Positions 35,525 through 43,928 of a stretch of DNA of 51,589 nucleotides are shown one piece after another. The first letter of the stretch is position 1; each line of letters begins with the position of its first letter. Made by a program: the position numbers and the translations under genes. The DNA is from Kiloniellaceae bacterium (GTDB lineage Bacteria > Pseudomonadota > Alphaproteobacteria > Kiloniellales > J153): positions 1 through 51,589 of the forward strand of contig JAJFGP010000020.1 of NCBI GenBank assembly GCA_021776055.1, given 5' to 3'. The notes below the pieces were generated by a model. It saw only the letters and a list, made by a program, of their open reading frames with translations. It was not told the DNA's origin and made no database searches.

Positions 35525-36268
35525 TCAGGTGTCCGGTGTAGAAACGCTGGGTACAAAAGCGCCAGATGGTGGCAGCTTTGGGTCGACATAGGCAAAATGG
35601 AGCGCATCGAGCTGGGCCCAGAGGACATCGGTCTTGAAGAGCAAGGCATCGCAGACGGCCTGGCGCTTTTCGATCGTATCGGCGTGGGTTTTGACATAGT
35701 CGAGTGCGAAATCGGCATCACGCGGTGCTTGGGTCAAGCGCGCGTCAAAATAGATCAGGGCATCTTCATCGATGAAGTCGTACTGGGCCAACAAACCCGC
35801 GGTCCGCTCGCCGATGATGGTGGGTGCGAACATCTCGGTAAGCGAGGACGCAATAGCTTCCAGCAAGGGCCGCTCGCGTACGAAGTGGACGTAAGCCTCG
35901 ACCGCGAAGCGGGTGGCCGGCAGGATGCCGTGTTCGGCGCGGACCATGGCCGGATCTAGACCGAGACGTTCGCAAAGATGCAGCCAGCGGCTGATGCCGC
36001 CTTGCCCCTCGCGGGTACCGTCGTGATCGATGACCCGTTGCGACCAGATGCGCCGCAAATCCGGGTCGATCAGGCGCGCCATAATCGCCGAATCTTTGAT
36101 CGGGATACGGCTTTGATACAGGTAGCGATTGAGCGCCCAGGCCTGGATTTGCCCCTTGTCGAGCTTGCCGTCACGCATCAGGGCGTGAAAGGGGTGATTG
36201 TTGTGATAGCGCTCGGCGCCGATTTGGCGCAGCCGGGCTTCCAGGGCGCTTGCTGAATCCAGGTTCAT
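35525..36268 (-). CDS. pqqC: PqqC, pyrroloquinoline-quinone synthase
   Basis: A 247-residue all-helical oxidase that performs the last ring closure and oxidation to PQQ with O2. Conserved blocks are RYHNNHPFH near residue 20, ALNRYLYQ, DHDG.REGQGGI and PTIIGERTAGLL. The ATG at 36268 overlaps the pqqB stop (ATGA); an upstream in-frame extension to 36763 lies in pqqB and is not conserved. It acts in the cytoplasm, after which PQQ is exported to the periplasmic dehydrogenases. Confidence 0.95.
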   Translation of the reverse strand: MNLDSASALEARLRQIGAERYHNNHPFHALMRDGKLDKGQIQAWALNRYLYQSRIPIKDSAIMARLIDPDLRRIWSQRVIDHDGTREGQGGISRWLHLCERLGLDPAMVRAEHGILPATRFAVEAYVHFVRERPLLEAIASSLTEMFAPTIIGERTAGLLAQYDFIDEDALIYFDARLTQAPRDADFALDYVKTHADTIEKRQAVCDALLFKTDVLWAQLDALHFAYVDPKLPPSGAFVPSVSTPDT

Positions 36269-37200
36269 GGCAGCGTGATTTCCAAGCCGTCTTCGGCCAC
36301 CTGCCAGCCGGCGGCGGCTAGTTCGGTCCGTTCGGGGCTGTCGCCCAGCAACGCCGGATTTGTGTTGTTGATATGGATGAAGACCCGCCGTCCGATGTCG
36401 AGATCGGCGAGCGCCGCCATGGACCCTTCCGGCCCGGCCATGGAGATGTGGCCCATCCGCTGGCCGGTTTTCACGCCTTCTCCGCGGGTGACCATCTCGT
36501 CGTTGCGCCACAACGTCCCGTCGAAAAACAGCAGGTCGGCGCCGGCGCAGCGCGCCCGCACCGCCTCGTCGACGGCCGCGCAATTGGCGATAAAGACCAG
36601 GCGGCCGGTCTGGCCCTCGTGGGTAATCTCCAGGCCGATGGTATCGCCCTCCTGGGTGCCGAAGTTCTCGCCGTCGCCGGTTGTTTCCATGTAGAGCGCG
36701 ACCTTTCCGGGCACGGCGAATGGGGTTACGCGCAGGCCGCTGTCCACGCCGTCGGGCCCGCATAGGGCCGTGGTCGCACCGGTCGATAGTGTCTCGCGCG
36801 TGACCACATCGGGTGCGAGAACCGAGAAGATCGGATTGGCGTCAAGCACGCTCAAAATCCGCGCGTGAGCATAGATTCTGTAGGGCGTCCGCTCGCGCAA
36901 ATGCAGCAGTCCGGCGACCGCGTCCACATCGCCATTGGTCAGGACGATCCCGGCGATGGGCGACGAGCGAAGGCCGTCGGTGGGATGAAGTTGCGGTTGG
37001 CGGTTGATCTGCTCGCGCAAATCCGGCGCCGCGTTGATTAGAAACCAGTGGTGGCCGTCAGCGCTCACGCCGATCGACGCCTGTGTTGCCGGGCGCGCAA
37101 AAGGGTCGCCGACGCGCGCACGGCGACAGGCTTCGCTGTTGCTGTTCCACTGGGGAAAACCGCCCCCGGCGCCCGCGCCCAAAACAAGTACGCGGATCAT
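36265..37200 (-). CDS. pqqB: PqqB, metallo-beta-lactamase-fold hydroxylase of PQQ synthesis
   Basis: A 311-residue PqqB. The start MIRVLVLGAGAGGGFPQWN and the late motif HINNTNP are diagnostic. PqqB is reported to be an iron-dependent hydroxylase acting on the Glu-Tyr intermediate. No Shine-Dalgarno sequence precedes the ATG at 37200; the bases right before it are the arm of a hairpin (37201-37227), so its translation probably depends on the upstream pqqA or on opening of the hairpin. Confidence 0.95.
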   Translation of the reverse strand: MIRVLVLGAGAGGGFPQWNSNSEACRRARVGDPFARPATQASIGVSADGHHWFLINAAPDLREQINRQPQLHPTDGLRSSPIAGIVLTNGDVDAVAGLLHLRERTPYRIYAHARILSVLDANPIFSVLAPDVVTRETLSTGATTALCGPDGVDSGLRVTPFAVPGKVALYMETTGDGENFGTQEGDTIGLEITHEGQTGRLVFIANCAAVDEAVRARCAGADLLFFDGTLWRNDEMVTRGEGVKTGQRMGHISMAGPEGSMAALADLDIGRRVFIHINNTNPALLGDSPERTELAAAGWQVAEDGLEITLP

Positions 37201-37227
37201 GGCGCAACCGATCTAGCGGATTGCGCC
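37201..37227 (-). promoter_or_regulatory. hairpin between pqqA and pqqB abutting the pqqB start
   Basis: Arms GGCGCAA (37201-37207) and TTGCGCC (37221-37227), extended by CCG/CGG with one bulged base and a six-base loop, end exactly before the pqqB ATG on the minus strand. It may lower pqqB translation or stop part of the transcripts, leaving the PqqA peptide in excess, as is known for other pqq operons. Confidence 0.6.
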
Positions 37228-37246
37228 GTCGGTAGAAGCGTGAGCC

Positions 37247-37327
37247 CTACAGCTCCGCGCAGACGTAGAGATTGATCTCCATGCCGACGCGAATCTCTTG
37301 GATAACCGGGCGATGCCACTTTTTCAT
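37247..37327 (-). CDS. pqqA: PqqA, precursor peptide of PQQ
   Basis: A 26-residue peptide gene. The conserved Glu and Tyr that become PQQ are E17 and Y21 in MEINLY, with the E-x-x-x-Y spacing required by PqqE; the start MKKWHRPV is also typical of longer PqqA forms. It lies 46 bases upstream of pqqB on the same strand. PqqA is cut by a protease (PqqF or TldD/G type) that is not encoded in this window. Confidence 0.95.
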   Translation of the reverse strand: MKKWHRPVIQEIRVGMEINLYVCAEL

Positions 37328-37459
37328 CGATCCTGCCCATTTCTTTGTCGTTGAAGGTTTTCTTCGTTAACGCTCGTATCTTGCCTCGCTCGCGCGGCGG
37401 AAGTCAATTCGCTAGGATACGGACCTGGCGCGGACACTCTTGGGGCAACTGGCAGGCGC
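37328..37459. promoter_or_regulatory. divergent promoter region pqqA / ABC system
   Basis: These 132 bases separate pqqA (minus) from the PedB-like ATPase gene (plus) and must hold promoters for both units. I cannot pick boxes with confidence. Shared control of PQQ synthesis and the ABC-type system is likely from the layout. Confidence 0.4.
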
Positions 37460-38212
37460 ATGGACGAAACACGAGGGATCGAAATTGTCGACGTGAGCTA
37501 CGCTTATGGGGCCAAGCCGGCGCTGGCGGGTGTCTCGATGGCGCTTCGCCCGGGCCGCTTTACCGCTCTGCTGGGCCCAAACGGCGCCGGGAAATCGACG
37601 TTGGTCTCTCTACTCTCCGCGCTTTTCGTGCCGCAAGACGGCCGGATCTCCATCTTCGGGCTCGATCTGGCCAAGGACCCGTTGTCGGCGCTCTCGGGCA
37701 TGGGGATCGTTTTTCAACAGCAGACCCTCGATCTCGATCTGTCGGTGCGCCAGAACATGGCGTACTTCGCGGCACTTCATGGCTTAGGCGGACGCCGGGC
37801 CGGGCGGCGAATAGAGGCGTGCTTGGCGCGCCTGGGCCTGGCGGCGCGGCAAAAGGAAAAGGTCCGGGCATTGAATGGTGGACACCGCCGCCGCCTGGAA
37901 ATCGCCCGCTGCCTGCTGCACGAGCCGCGCTTCCTATTGCTTGACGAGCCGACGGTGGGCCTCGATGTTCCGGCCCGAGCCGATCTGGTGGCCCACGTGC
38001 ACGCGCTCTGCCGCGACGAGGGCCTGACCGTCCTGTGGGCGACCCATCTGGTCGACGAGGTCGAAGCCGACGATGATCTCATCGTCCTTCACGAGGGAAC
38101 AGTACGGGCACAGGGCGCGGTTCCCGACGTGCTCGCGGCCAGCGGTGCGCACGATGTGCTGGCGGCCTTCCATAACCTGACCACGCCCGCACCGGTCGAA
38201 GCCGTATCATGA
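37460..38212 (+). CDS. ABC transporter ATPase of the PQQ-alcohol-dehydrogenase system (PedB-like)
   Basis: A 250-residue ABC ATPase. Walker A is GPNGAGKST (about 39-47), Q-loop VFQQQ, Walker B LLLDEP and H-loop ATHL. The signature reads LNGGH instead of LSGGQ, which I recall as a family trait of ATPases in PQQ-dependent alcohol catabolism. With the permease (overlapping by four bases), the YVTN protein and the binding protein it forms a PedA1A2BC-like set. The molecule moved and the direction of transport are not established for this family. Confidence 0.9.
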   Translation: MDETRGIEIVDVSYAYGAKPALAGVSMALRPGRFTALLGPNGAGKSTLVSLLSALFVPQDGRISIFGLDLAKDPLSALSGMGIVFQQQTLDLDLSVRQNMAYFAALHGLGGRRAGRRIEACLARLGLAARQKEKVRALNGGHRRRLEIARCLLHEPRFLLLDEPTVGLDVPARADLVAHVHALCRDEGLTVLWATHLVDEVEADDDLIVLHEGTVRAQGAVPDVLAASGAHDVLAAFHNLTTPAPVEAVS

Positions 38213-39018
38213 CCCGGCCCGCCGGCATTTATCTGACCTGTTTGACGGGCGTGCTATGGCGCGAGGCGCTGCGCTTCGTGCACCAGCGCGAACGCTTCAT
38301 CGCCGCCCTGGTACGGCCGTTGATCTGGCTTTTGATTTTCGCCGCCGGGTTTCGCTCCATCCTCGGGGTGTCGATCCAGCCGCCGTATGCGACCTATGTC
38401 ACCTACGAGACCTATATCGTGCCGGGGTTGATTGCCATGATCCAACTCTTCAATGGGATGCAATCCTCGCTCTCCATGGTCTACGACCGTGAAATGGGGT
38501 CCATGCGGATTCTCCTGACCGCGCCGCTGCCGCGCTGGTATCTCTTGGCCAGCAAACTCATGGCCGGCACCGTGGTTTCGCTGCTCCAGGTCTATGCCTT
38601 TCTGATTATCGCCGAGCTAACCCTGATCGATCTGCCGCCCATCGGCTATCTGGCGGTGTTGCCGGTTTTGCTGCTGACCGGCTTGATGCTCGGGGCACTG
38701 GGCATGTTGCTTTCGTCGACCATCCGCCAGCTCGAGAACTTCGCCGGGATCATGAACTTTGTGATCTTCCCGATGTTTTTTCTCTCCTCCGCACTTTACC
38801 CGCTGTGGCGCATGCAGGAATCGAGCGATCTTATCTATCGCCTCTGCATCGCCAATCCGTTTACCTATGCGGTGGAGAGTCTGCGTTTCGCCCTCTATCT
38901 TGAAGCCGGGCCGCTCTCGCTCGGCATTGTCGCCGGGGCGCTGGTCGTTTTCTTCGGACTCGCGGTCTGGGGGTATGACCCCAAGAAGGGTTTGGTTCAT
39001 CGCCGTGGCAAGGGATAG
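38209..39018 (+). CDS. ABC transporter permease of the PQQ-associated system (PedC-like)
   Basis: A 269-residue ABC-2 type permease with about six helices; TAPLPRWYLLASKL and SALYPLWRMQE are the conserved stretches of the ABC-2 group. It starts within the stop region of the ATPase gene (ATGA). ABC-2 permeases mostly export, unlike the neighbouring binding-protein-dependent importers, although this system also encodes a binding-type protein. Role: membrane subunit of the PedABC-like transporter. Confidence 0.9.
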   Translation: MTRPAGIYLTCLTGVLWREALRFVHQRERFIAALVRPLIWLLIFAAGFRSILGVSIQPPYATYVTYETYIVPGLIAMIQLFNGMQSSLSMVYDREMGSMRILLTAPLPRWYLLASKLMAGTVVSLLQVYAFLIIAELTLIDLPPIGYLAVLPVLLLTGLMLGALGMLLSSTIRQLENFAGIMNFVIFPMFFLSSALYPLWRMQESSDLIYRLCIANPFTYAVESLRFALYLEAGPLSLGIVAGALVVFFGLAVWGYDPKKGLVHRRGKG

Positions 39019-39022
39019 TAAG

Positions 39023-39997
39023 ATGCGATGTCTGATGGGCTTGGCCCTATGCGTTAGCCTGCTGTCGGCTAACGGTGCCCTGGCCAAGGGAACCGGCCTT
39101 ATCTTCATCAGTAACGAAAAATCCAGCACCATCACGGTGCTCGATGCGACCGACCAAGTCGTCAAGACCATGGAGACCTGCGCCCGCCCGCGGGGCATGC
39201 ACTTCAGCCAAGACCGCGAGGCGTTCTATGTGGCTTGTGCGGATGATTCCCTCATCGCGATCTATGATGTGGCCAGTCAGGAACTGCTGGGACGGATCAT
39301 CAACGTCGCTCAGCCGGAGACCTTCGATCTGCATCCCAATGGCCGGCACCTCTACATCTCCAACGAGGAGGACGCGACGGCGACGCTCTTCGACTTGGAG
39401 ACCGGCGAACAGCTTGCCGAGTTTGAAACCGGCGAGGAGCCGGAGGGCGTTCAGATAACCGCCGATGGCCGGCTGGTCTTTGTGGCCTCCGAGGCGGCCA
39501 ATTTGGTCCACGTGATCGATACGGAAACCCAGGACGTCATCAAAGACATTCTGGTCGATACCCGCCCGCGCCGATTTGCCCTGACCCCCGACGAAAAAGA
39601 GCTCTGGGTTTCGGCCGAGCTTGCCGGGATCGTCGATATCATCGACGTCGCGACGCTTAGCATCACCGGGGACGTTGCCTTTCTGCCGGCCGGATTTCGC
39701 AAGGAACAGATCACCCCGGTCGACCTGCTAATCACCAAGGACGGGGCGCGCGCCTATGTCGCCCTTGGCCGTGCCAATCACGTCGCCGTGGTCGATGTGC
39801 GGCAGCGTAAGGTTCTCGACTACATCCTGGTTGGCAAGCGAGCTTGGGGTTTGGCGCTCACCGACGACGGGACGAAGCTTTATGTCGCCAACGGTCTTTC
39901 CGACGATGTCTCGATTATCGACACCGCAACCCTGAAGGTCGTCACCTCGGTGCCGGTTGGACTGGTGCCGTACGGAATCCTGATTGATGACCATTAG
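39023..39997 (+). CDS. periplasmic YVTN beta-propeller protein (PedA2-like)
   Basis: A 324-residue secreted propeller protein with a short signal (GALAKG, about residue 22). Seven YVTN-type blades can be followed: ISNEKSSTITVLD, VACADDSLIAIYD, ISNEEDATATLFD, VASEAANLVHVID, VSAELAGIVDIID, VALGRANHVAVVD and VANGLSDDVSIID. Family members occur with PQQ-dependent alcohol dehydrogenases. No catalytic residues are visible; it may bind the quinoprotein or substrate. The ATG at 39023 comes four bases after the permease stop, and it overlaps the next gene. Confidence 0.92.
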   Translation: MRCLMGLALCVSLLSANGALAKGTGLIFISNEKSSTITVLDATDQVVKTMETCARPRGMHFSQDREAFYVACADDSLIAIYDVASQELLGRIINVAQPETFDLHPNGRHLYISNEEDATATLFDLETGEQLAEFETGEEPEGVQITADGRLVFVASEAANLVHVIDTETQDVIKDILVDTRPRRFALTPDEKELWVSAELAGIVDIIDVATLSITGDVAFLPAGFRKEQITPVDLLITKDGARAYVALGRANHVAVVDVRQRKVLDYILVGKRAWGLALTDDGTKLYVANGLSDDVSIIDTATLKVVTSVPVGLVPYGILIDDH

Positions 39998-41168
39998 GCT
40001 GGCCTGTCTGTTCGTCCTGCTAACAGTACTGTCTGGCCCGGCCTTCGCGGCCGAGCGCGAGACCTTCGATTTTGCCTATCTGATGCGCGACGGCGACCTG
40101 GCCTATGCGCGGCACCGCGCCTACACCGGGTTGAGCTTGCGCGATAGGCAACGCCCCCTAGAGGGTGCCCGCCTCGGGGTTAGGGACAGCAAGGCGATCG
40201 GCCGGGCGCTGGGGTTCCGCTTCGGCCTGCGGGAAGAAAATCTATCCGAGGATGCGTCGAGCCTGGAGCGAATCGAGATCCTCGCCGCCGAGGGTATCCG
40301 GGTTTTCCTGCTCGACTTGCCGCTGGCGGAGGTAACCGAGCTGGCCCGCGCGGTGGCGAACCGGGACTTGCTGCTGTTCAACATCCGCCATCCCGATGAT
40401 GGCCTGCGCGGCACCGACTGCGCGCCCGTGCTATTCCACACCCTGCCGAGCCAAGCCATGCGGATGGATGCTCTGGCCCAGTTCCTGCTGAAAAAGAATT
40501 GGCGCGATGTCCTCATTCTTGAGGGTACGGGCGCGGCGGATAAGACCCTGAGCACGGTTTTCCAAGCGGCGGCGCGCAAGTTCGGCCTGGACGTAACCGG
40601 TGTCCGCCCCTTCGTCCTGAGCAACGATCCGCGCCAACGCGATCAGACCAATCTGCCGATCCTTACCAGCGGTGTCGACTACGACGTGGTGTTCCTGGCC
40701 GACAGCGTAGGCGAGGTTGGCCGTTATCTGCCCTACAACACGAAGGACCCGCGGCCGGTTGTGGGCAGCGAAGGTCTGGTGCCGGACACCTGGCACTGGA
40801 CCTGGGAGCGATATGGCGCGCCGCAACTAAACCAGCGCTTCGACAAGCGTGCCGGCCGCCGTATGACCAGCGAGGACTGGGCCGCCTGGGCCGCCATCAA
40901 GGTCGTGGTCGAGGCCATCAGCCGGACCAAAAGCGGGGACGCTTCGGCGCTTCGGGCGTTTCTGCGCGGCGATGCCCTGACCTTCGACACCTACAAGGGT
41001 CTGGCCGGCTCCTTCCGGCCCTGGGACAATCAACTGCGCCAGCCGATCCTGCTGCACACCCATAATGCGGTGGTTGCCCGCGCCCCACTCGAAGGTTTCC
41101 TGCACCAGACCAATACCCTGGATAGCCTGGGTATCGACAAATCGGAGTCCGCGTGCGTTATGCCGTAA
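39987..41168 (+). CDS. ABC transporter substrate-binding protein of the PQQ-associated system (PedA1-like)
   Basis: A 393-residue periplasmic protein of the branched-chain-amino-acid-binding fold. The signal peptide ends PAFAAE (about residue 22). Blocks such as FNIRHPDDGLRGTDCAPVLFHTLPS and the late DWAAWAAIKVVVEAI match the PQQ-dependent catabolism-associated binding proteins. ATG at 39987 is preferred to TTG at 39984. It overlaps the propeller gene by 11 bases and its stop is three bases from the convergent gene at 41172. The ligand is unknown. Confidence 0.9.
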   Translation: MTIRLACLFVLLTVLSGPAFAAERETFDFAYLMRDGDLAYARHRAYTGLSLRDRQRPLEGARLGVRDSKAIGRALGFRFGLREENLSEDASSLERIEILAAEGIRVFLLDLPLAEVTELARAVANRDLLLFNIRHPDDGLRGTDCAPVLFHTLPSQAMRMDALAQFLLKKNWRDVLILEGTGAADKTLSTVFQAAARKFGLDVTGVRPFVLSNDPRQRDQTNLPILTSGVDYDVVFLADSVGEVGRYLPYNTKDPRPVVGSEGLVPDTWHWTWERYGAPQLNQRFDKRAGRRMTSEDWAAWAAIKVVVEAISRTKSGDASALRAFLRGDALTFDTYKGLAGSFRPWDNQLRQPILLHTHNAVVARAPLEGFLHQTNTLDSLGIDKSESACVMP

Positions 41169-41171
41169 GAC

Positions 41172-41600
41172 CTATTTGACGTTGAACACACCTTCGAAAC
41201 CTTGGGTGCGCAGGTTCTCAATATAAAAGCTGTAGCGCCCCGGTCGGATCACCAGAAAAAACACGTCGATCTCTCCTTCGTCGTCGAACTCCAGGGCATA
41301 AATCCCGCCATAGGGTTTCACCTCTTTGTCCTCGATGACGATTTGGTCGATCCAAGCGTTGCGAAATAGCTCCGGGGCCCGGAGTTTGTATTCCTCGCGC
41401 CCGTCACTGACGATGCGCCAGCGGTAGAATTGCCCTGTTTCGATCTCATAGGTCTTGACCGAAAATCCGTCAGCCGCATCGAGTGTCAAAGGCGGCAATC
41501 GCACAGCACGGACCGCAAGATTGCCTTCCGCGAGAACGGGCGATACCACGCAAAAGAAAAGGATCGCCGAAAGCGTCAAAAAACGGTGCATCATCCACAT
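41172..41600 (-). CDS. secreted cupredoxin-like protein without copper ligands
   Basis: A 142-residue exported protein; the signal ends PVLAEG (about residue 25). I do not recognise a named family. The end reads RPGRYSFYIENLRTQGFEGVF, which follows the cupredoxin pattern PG.Y.F-C..H....GM.G but has Tyr, Asn/Leu and Phe at the copper-ligand positions, and the protein has no cysteine beyond the signal peptide. It lies at the end of the PQQ island, convergent with the binding-protein gene. It could be a structural periplasmic partner of the quinoprotein system; that is speculation. Confidence 0.75.
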   Translation of the reverse strand: MWMMHRFLTLSAILFFCVVSPVLAEGNLAVRAVRLPPLTLDAADGFSVKTYEIETGQFYRWRIVSDGREEYKLRAPELFRNAWIDQIVIEDKEVKPYGGIYALEFDDEGEIDVFFLVIRPGRYSFYIENLRTQGFEGVFNVK

Positions 41601-41884
41601 CCCAGAATCCCCCTATGGCTTAACGGAGCGAGACGGACGGTGCAACGGCTGGACCGGACATGGGCTAGAAGTCAATCTGGCATCCTTTTTTGTTTTCGCG
41701 GTAGCCGGTACGCAGCCTGGGACTTTGAAATCGCGCAGATATCCCCCGGAAGCGGCGTATCCACCAGAATCCATCTTATTTTCAATGACGCTGGCGCCTG
41801 GACGAGGTTTTCGTCAGGATCAACCGTGAGATGCATGCCCTCTGGTGTGCCGAACGCGCAGATTGATTGTATACTGGAGACCTG

Positions 41885-42523
41885 ATGCCAAGTACCTCGC
41901 GAAAACAAATCCCCGAAGATGGCCAGCGCGACCCGCTTCCCGTCGGGGCGAACATTCGTCGTTTTCGCGTGGAATCGGGCATGACCTTAAAGGATCTTGC
42001 CGAGCGGAGCGGCGTTTCCATCGCCACGATCAGCAAGATCGAGAACGGCAAAAACTCCGGCGGCTTCGAAACTATCTACAAGATCGCGCGCGGTCTGGGT
42101 GTTCTGGTAACCGAGATTATTAAGTCGGAACGCGACGGCAGACAGAATTTTGTGGTCCACCGGCGCGACGATACGGATCTACACCCGACCGGGATCTATG
42201 ACTATTTCCCGCAAGCCTTTCGGCAGGCCGGATCGCTGAACCCTTATGTCATGGTCATTCACACCCACACCGTGCCGGATAAACGCGACTGGTCGGTTCA
42301 CAGCGGCGAGGAAGTGGTCTTCGTTATCTCCGGCGCTATTGAACTTCACCGGGAAGGCCGCGCGCCGGCGCGCTTAGAGGCAGGTGATAGCGCTTGCTTC
42401 GATTCAGGTATTCGGCATGCCTTCGTCTGTGCCAGCAAGGCACCGGCACGCATCTTTTCGGTGTCGACCCGCGTCGCGTCGCGGCGTGCCATCGGGCGTT
42501 CGCCCTTCGTGCAAAGTCCCTGA
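41885..42523 (+). CDS. XRE-family regulator with C-terminal cupin domain
   Basis: A 212-residue regulator. Residues about 19-80 form a helix-turn-helix (RVESGMTLKDLAERSGVSIATISKIENG) and residues about 115-200 a cupin (HSGEEVVFVISGAIELH, LEAGDSACFDSGIRHAF). Regulators of this architecture (PuuR, SutR types) respond to small metabolites bound in the cupin. The ATG at 41885 follows GGAG; a TTG at 41867 would only add six residues. It lies directly upstream of the Liv-type importer, with three AAATTTTCG repeats in between, and probably controls it. Ligand unknown. Confidence 0.9.
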   Translation: MPSTSRKQIPEDGQRDPLPVGANIRRFRVESGMTLKDLAERSGVSIATISKIENGKNSGGFETIYKIARGLGVLVTEIIKSERDGRQNFVVHRRDDTDLHPTGIYDYFPQAFRQAGSLNPYVMVIHTHTVPDKRDWSVHSGEEVVFVISGAIELHREGRAPARLEAGDSACFDSGIRHAFVCASKAPARIFSVSTRVASRRAIGRSPFVQSP

Positions 42524-42560
42524 GAAATTTTTCGGAAATTTTCGTATTTGAAAATTTTCG
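42524..42560. promoter_or_regulatory. three GAAA-TTTC repeats, candidate operator array
   Basis: Copies of AAATTTTCG (or AAATTTTTCG) occur at 42525-42534, 42536-42544 and 42552-42560; the last is within a perfect 10-bp palindrome GAAAATTTTC (42550-42559). They lie right after the XRE-cupin regulator gene and 80-115 bases before the binding-protein gene. They are candidate binding sites for that regulator. Confidence 0.5.
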
Positions 42561-42641
42561 TTCGTGCGATAGGGTTAATGCCATCTTGATGCGCCCAGCC
42601 TTACAAAGGGTGCACGACCGCACGAACAGGGAGATCGGAAC

Positions 42642-43814
42642 ATGACCTTATTCGCAAGGACCCTTACAGGGGTCTCGGCGGCGGCAATGCTTTTAACGGC
42701 AACCGTTGCGAGCGCCGAGGAAATTCTAATCGGTGGTGCGCTCAGCCTGACCGGGGTTCAAGCGCCGCTCGATGAGCCGGGTTTCAAAGGCGCGCAGGTG
42801 GCCGTCAAAGCGTTGAACGACGCCGGTGGCTTACTCGGCAAGCAAGTTAAATTCGTCAACATTGACGGCAAATCGGACCCGGTCACCGTCGGCAATGTCG
42901 CTGTCCAGCTTATCGATCAGGGCGCGCAACTCATTGTAGCGCCATGTGATTTTGATTTTGGCGGGCCGGCCAGCCGGGAGGCGCAAAGCGCCGGCATCGT
43001 CGGTATTTCGACCTGCGCCTCAGATCCGCTTTATAGCTCGTGGTCGTTGGGCGACAAGCAGTTCACCCTGTCCATGTGGAATACCACGATGGGCGCGACA
43101 GGCGCCGAGTACGCGTTCAACGAACGCGGCTGGAAGACGGCTTATGTCGTAACCGACCAGTTCATCGCCTACACCAAGTCGCTCTCGAAATACTTCGTTG
43201 CCCACTTCAAGGCGCTCGGCGGCGAGGTTCTTCTGGAAGACAGCTACACCAACGGCGACAACGACTTCTCGGCACAGTTGGCGCGCCTTCAGGCGTTGGG
43301 TCAAAAGCCCGATGTCATCTATATCTCGTCCTATGGCACCGATCTGGGTGCGATTATCCGGGCCATTCGCGAGGTCGGGATCGACAGCCCAGTCGTCGGT
43401 GGCGATGCCTATGATGACCCGGCGCTCTTCGAGGCTCTGGGAGATAAATTCGGCTCGGACGTCTATTTCGTGACCCATACCTGGATGGGCCCGGAATCGC
43501 ATCCGGATATGCCGAAGTTCATCGATCTGTACAAAAAAATGTACGACAGCGCGCCGGATACCTCCTTCGTGGCCACCGGTTGGGATACGGTCATGCTGAT
43601 GGCACAGGCAGTGGAAATCGCCGGCACCACCGATGGGGCCGCGGTCGCCAAGGCCTTGGAGGACAACGAGTTCAACCTGCTGACGGGCAAATTGTCTTAT
43701 AAGAACGCGGCCGAAGGCCACGCACCGGACAAGGCGGCGGTTCTTATCGAGTTGAAGGGCGGTAAGCCCAACTTCCTGGGTTGGCGCCGGCCGGAAAACC
43801 CGCCAGCCCCATAA
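42642..43814 (+). CDS. periplasmic substrate-binding protein, branched-chain amino acid/amide type
   Basis: A 390-residue LivJ/LivK-fold protein. The signal peptide ends VASAEE (residue 25). The mature start ILIGGALSLTG is diagnostic, and the ligand-pocket segments GISTCASDP and VVGGDAYDDP are present. In this family ligands range from leucine to urea, amides and aromatic acids, so the name does not fix the substrate. It is the first gene of an SBP-LivG-LivF-LivH-LivM operon closed by a cysteine hydrolase. Confidence 0.92.
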   Translation: MTLFARTLTGVSAAAMLLTATVASAEEILIGGALSLTGVQAPLDEPGFKGAQVAVKALNDAGGLLGKQVKFVNIDGKSDPVTVGNVAVQLIDQGAQLIVAPCDFDFGGPASREAQSAGIVGISTCASDPLYSSWSLGDKQFTLSMWNTTMGATGAEYAFNERGWKTAYVVTDQFIAYTKSLSKYFVAHFKALGGEVLLEDSYTNGDNDFSAQLARLQALGQKPDVIYISSYGTDLGAIIRAIREVGIDSPVVGGDAYDDPALFEALGDKFGSDVYFVTHTWMGPESHPDMPKFIDLYKKMYDSAPDTSFVATGWDTVMLMAQAVEIAGTTDGAAVAKALEDNEFNLLTGKLSYKNAAEGHAPDKAAVLIELKGGKPNFLGWRRPENPPAP

Positions 43815-43928
43815 GGCAAAATAAGACTGCAAACTAGTCGGGGTGGCTGTTGCGGTCACCCCGGCAGATACTCGCGGGATCGTACGTCCATTTCCTCGCA
43901 CATCGCCCTTACCGCCACGGACCTATCG

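Noticed and set aside
37900-37930. LNGGH signature of the PedB-like ATPase as a defect
   Set aside because: As I recall, this variant is the norm in PQQ-associated ABC ATPases, so it is a family trait rather than decay.
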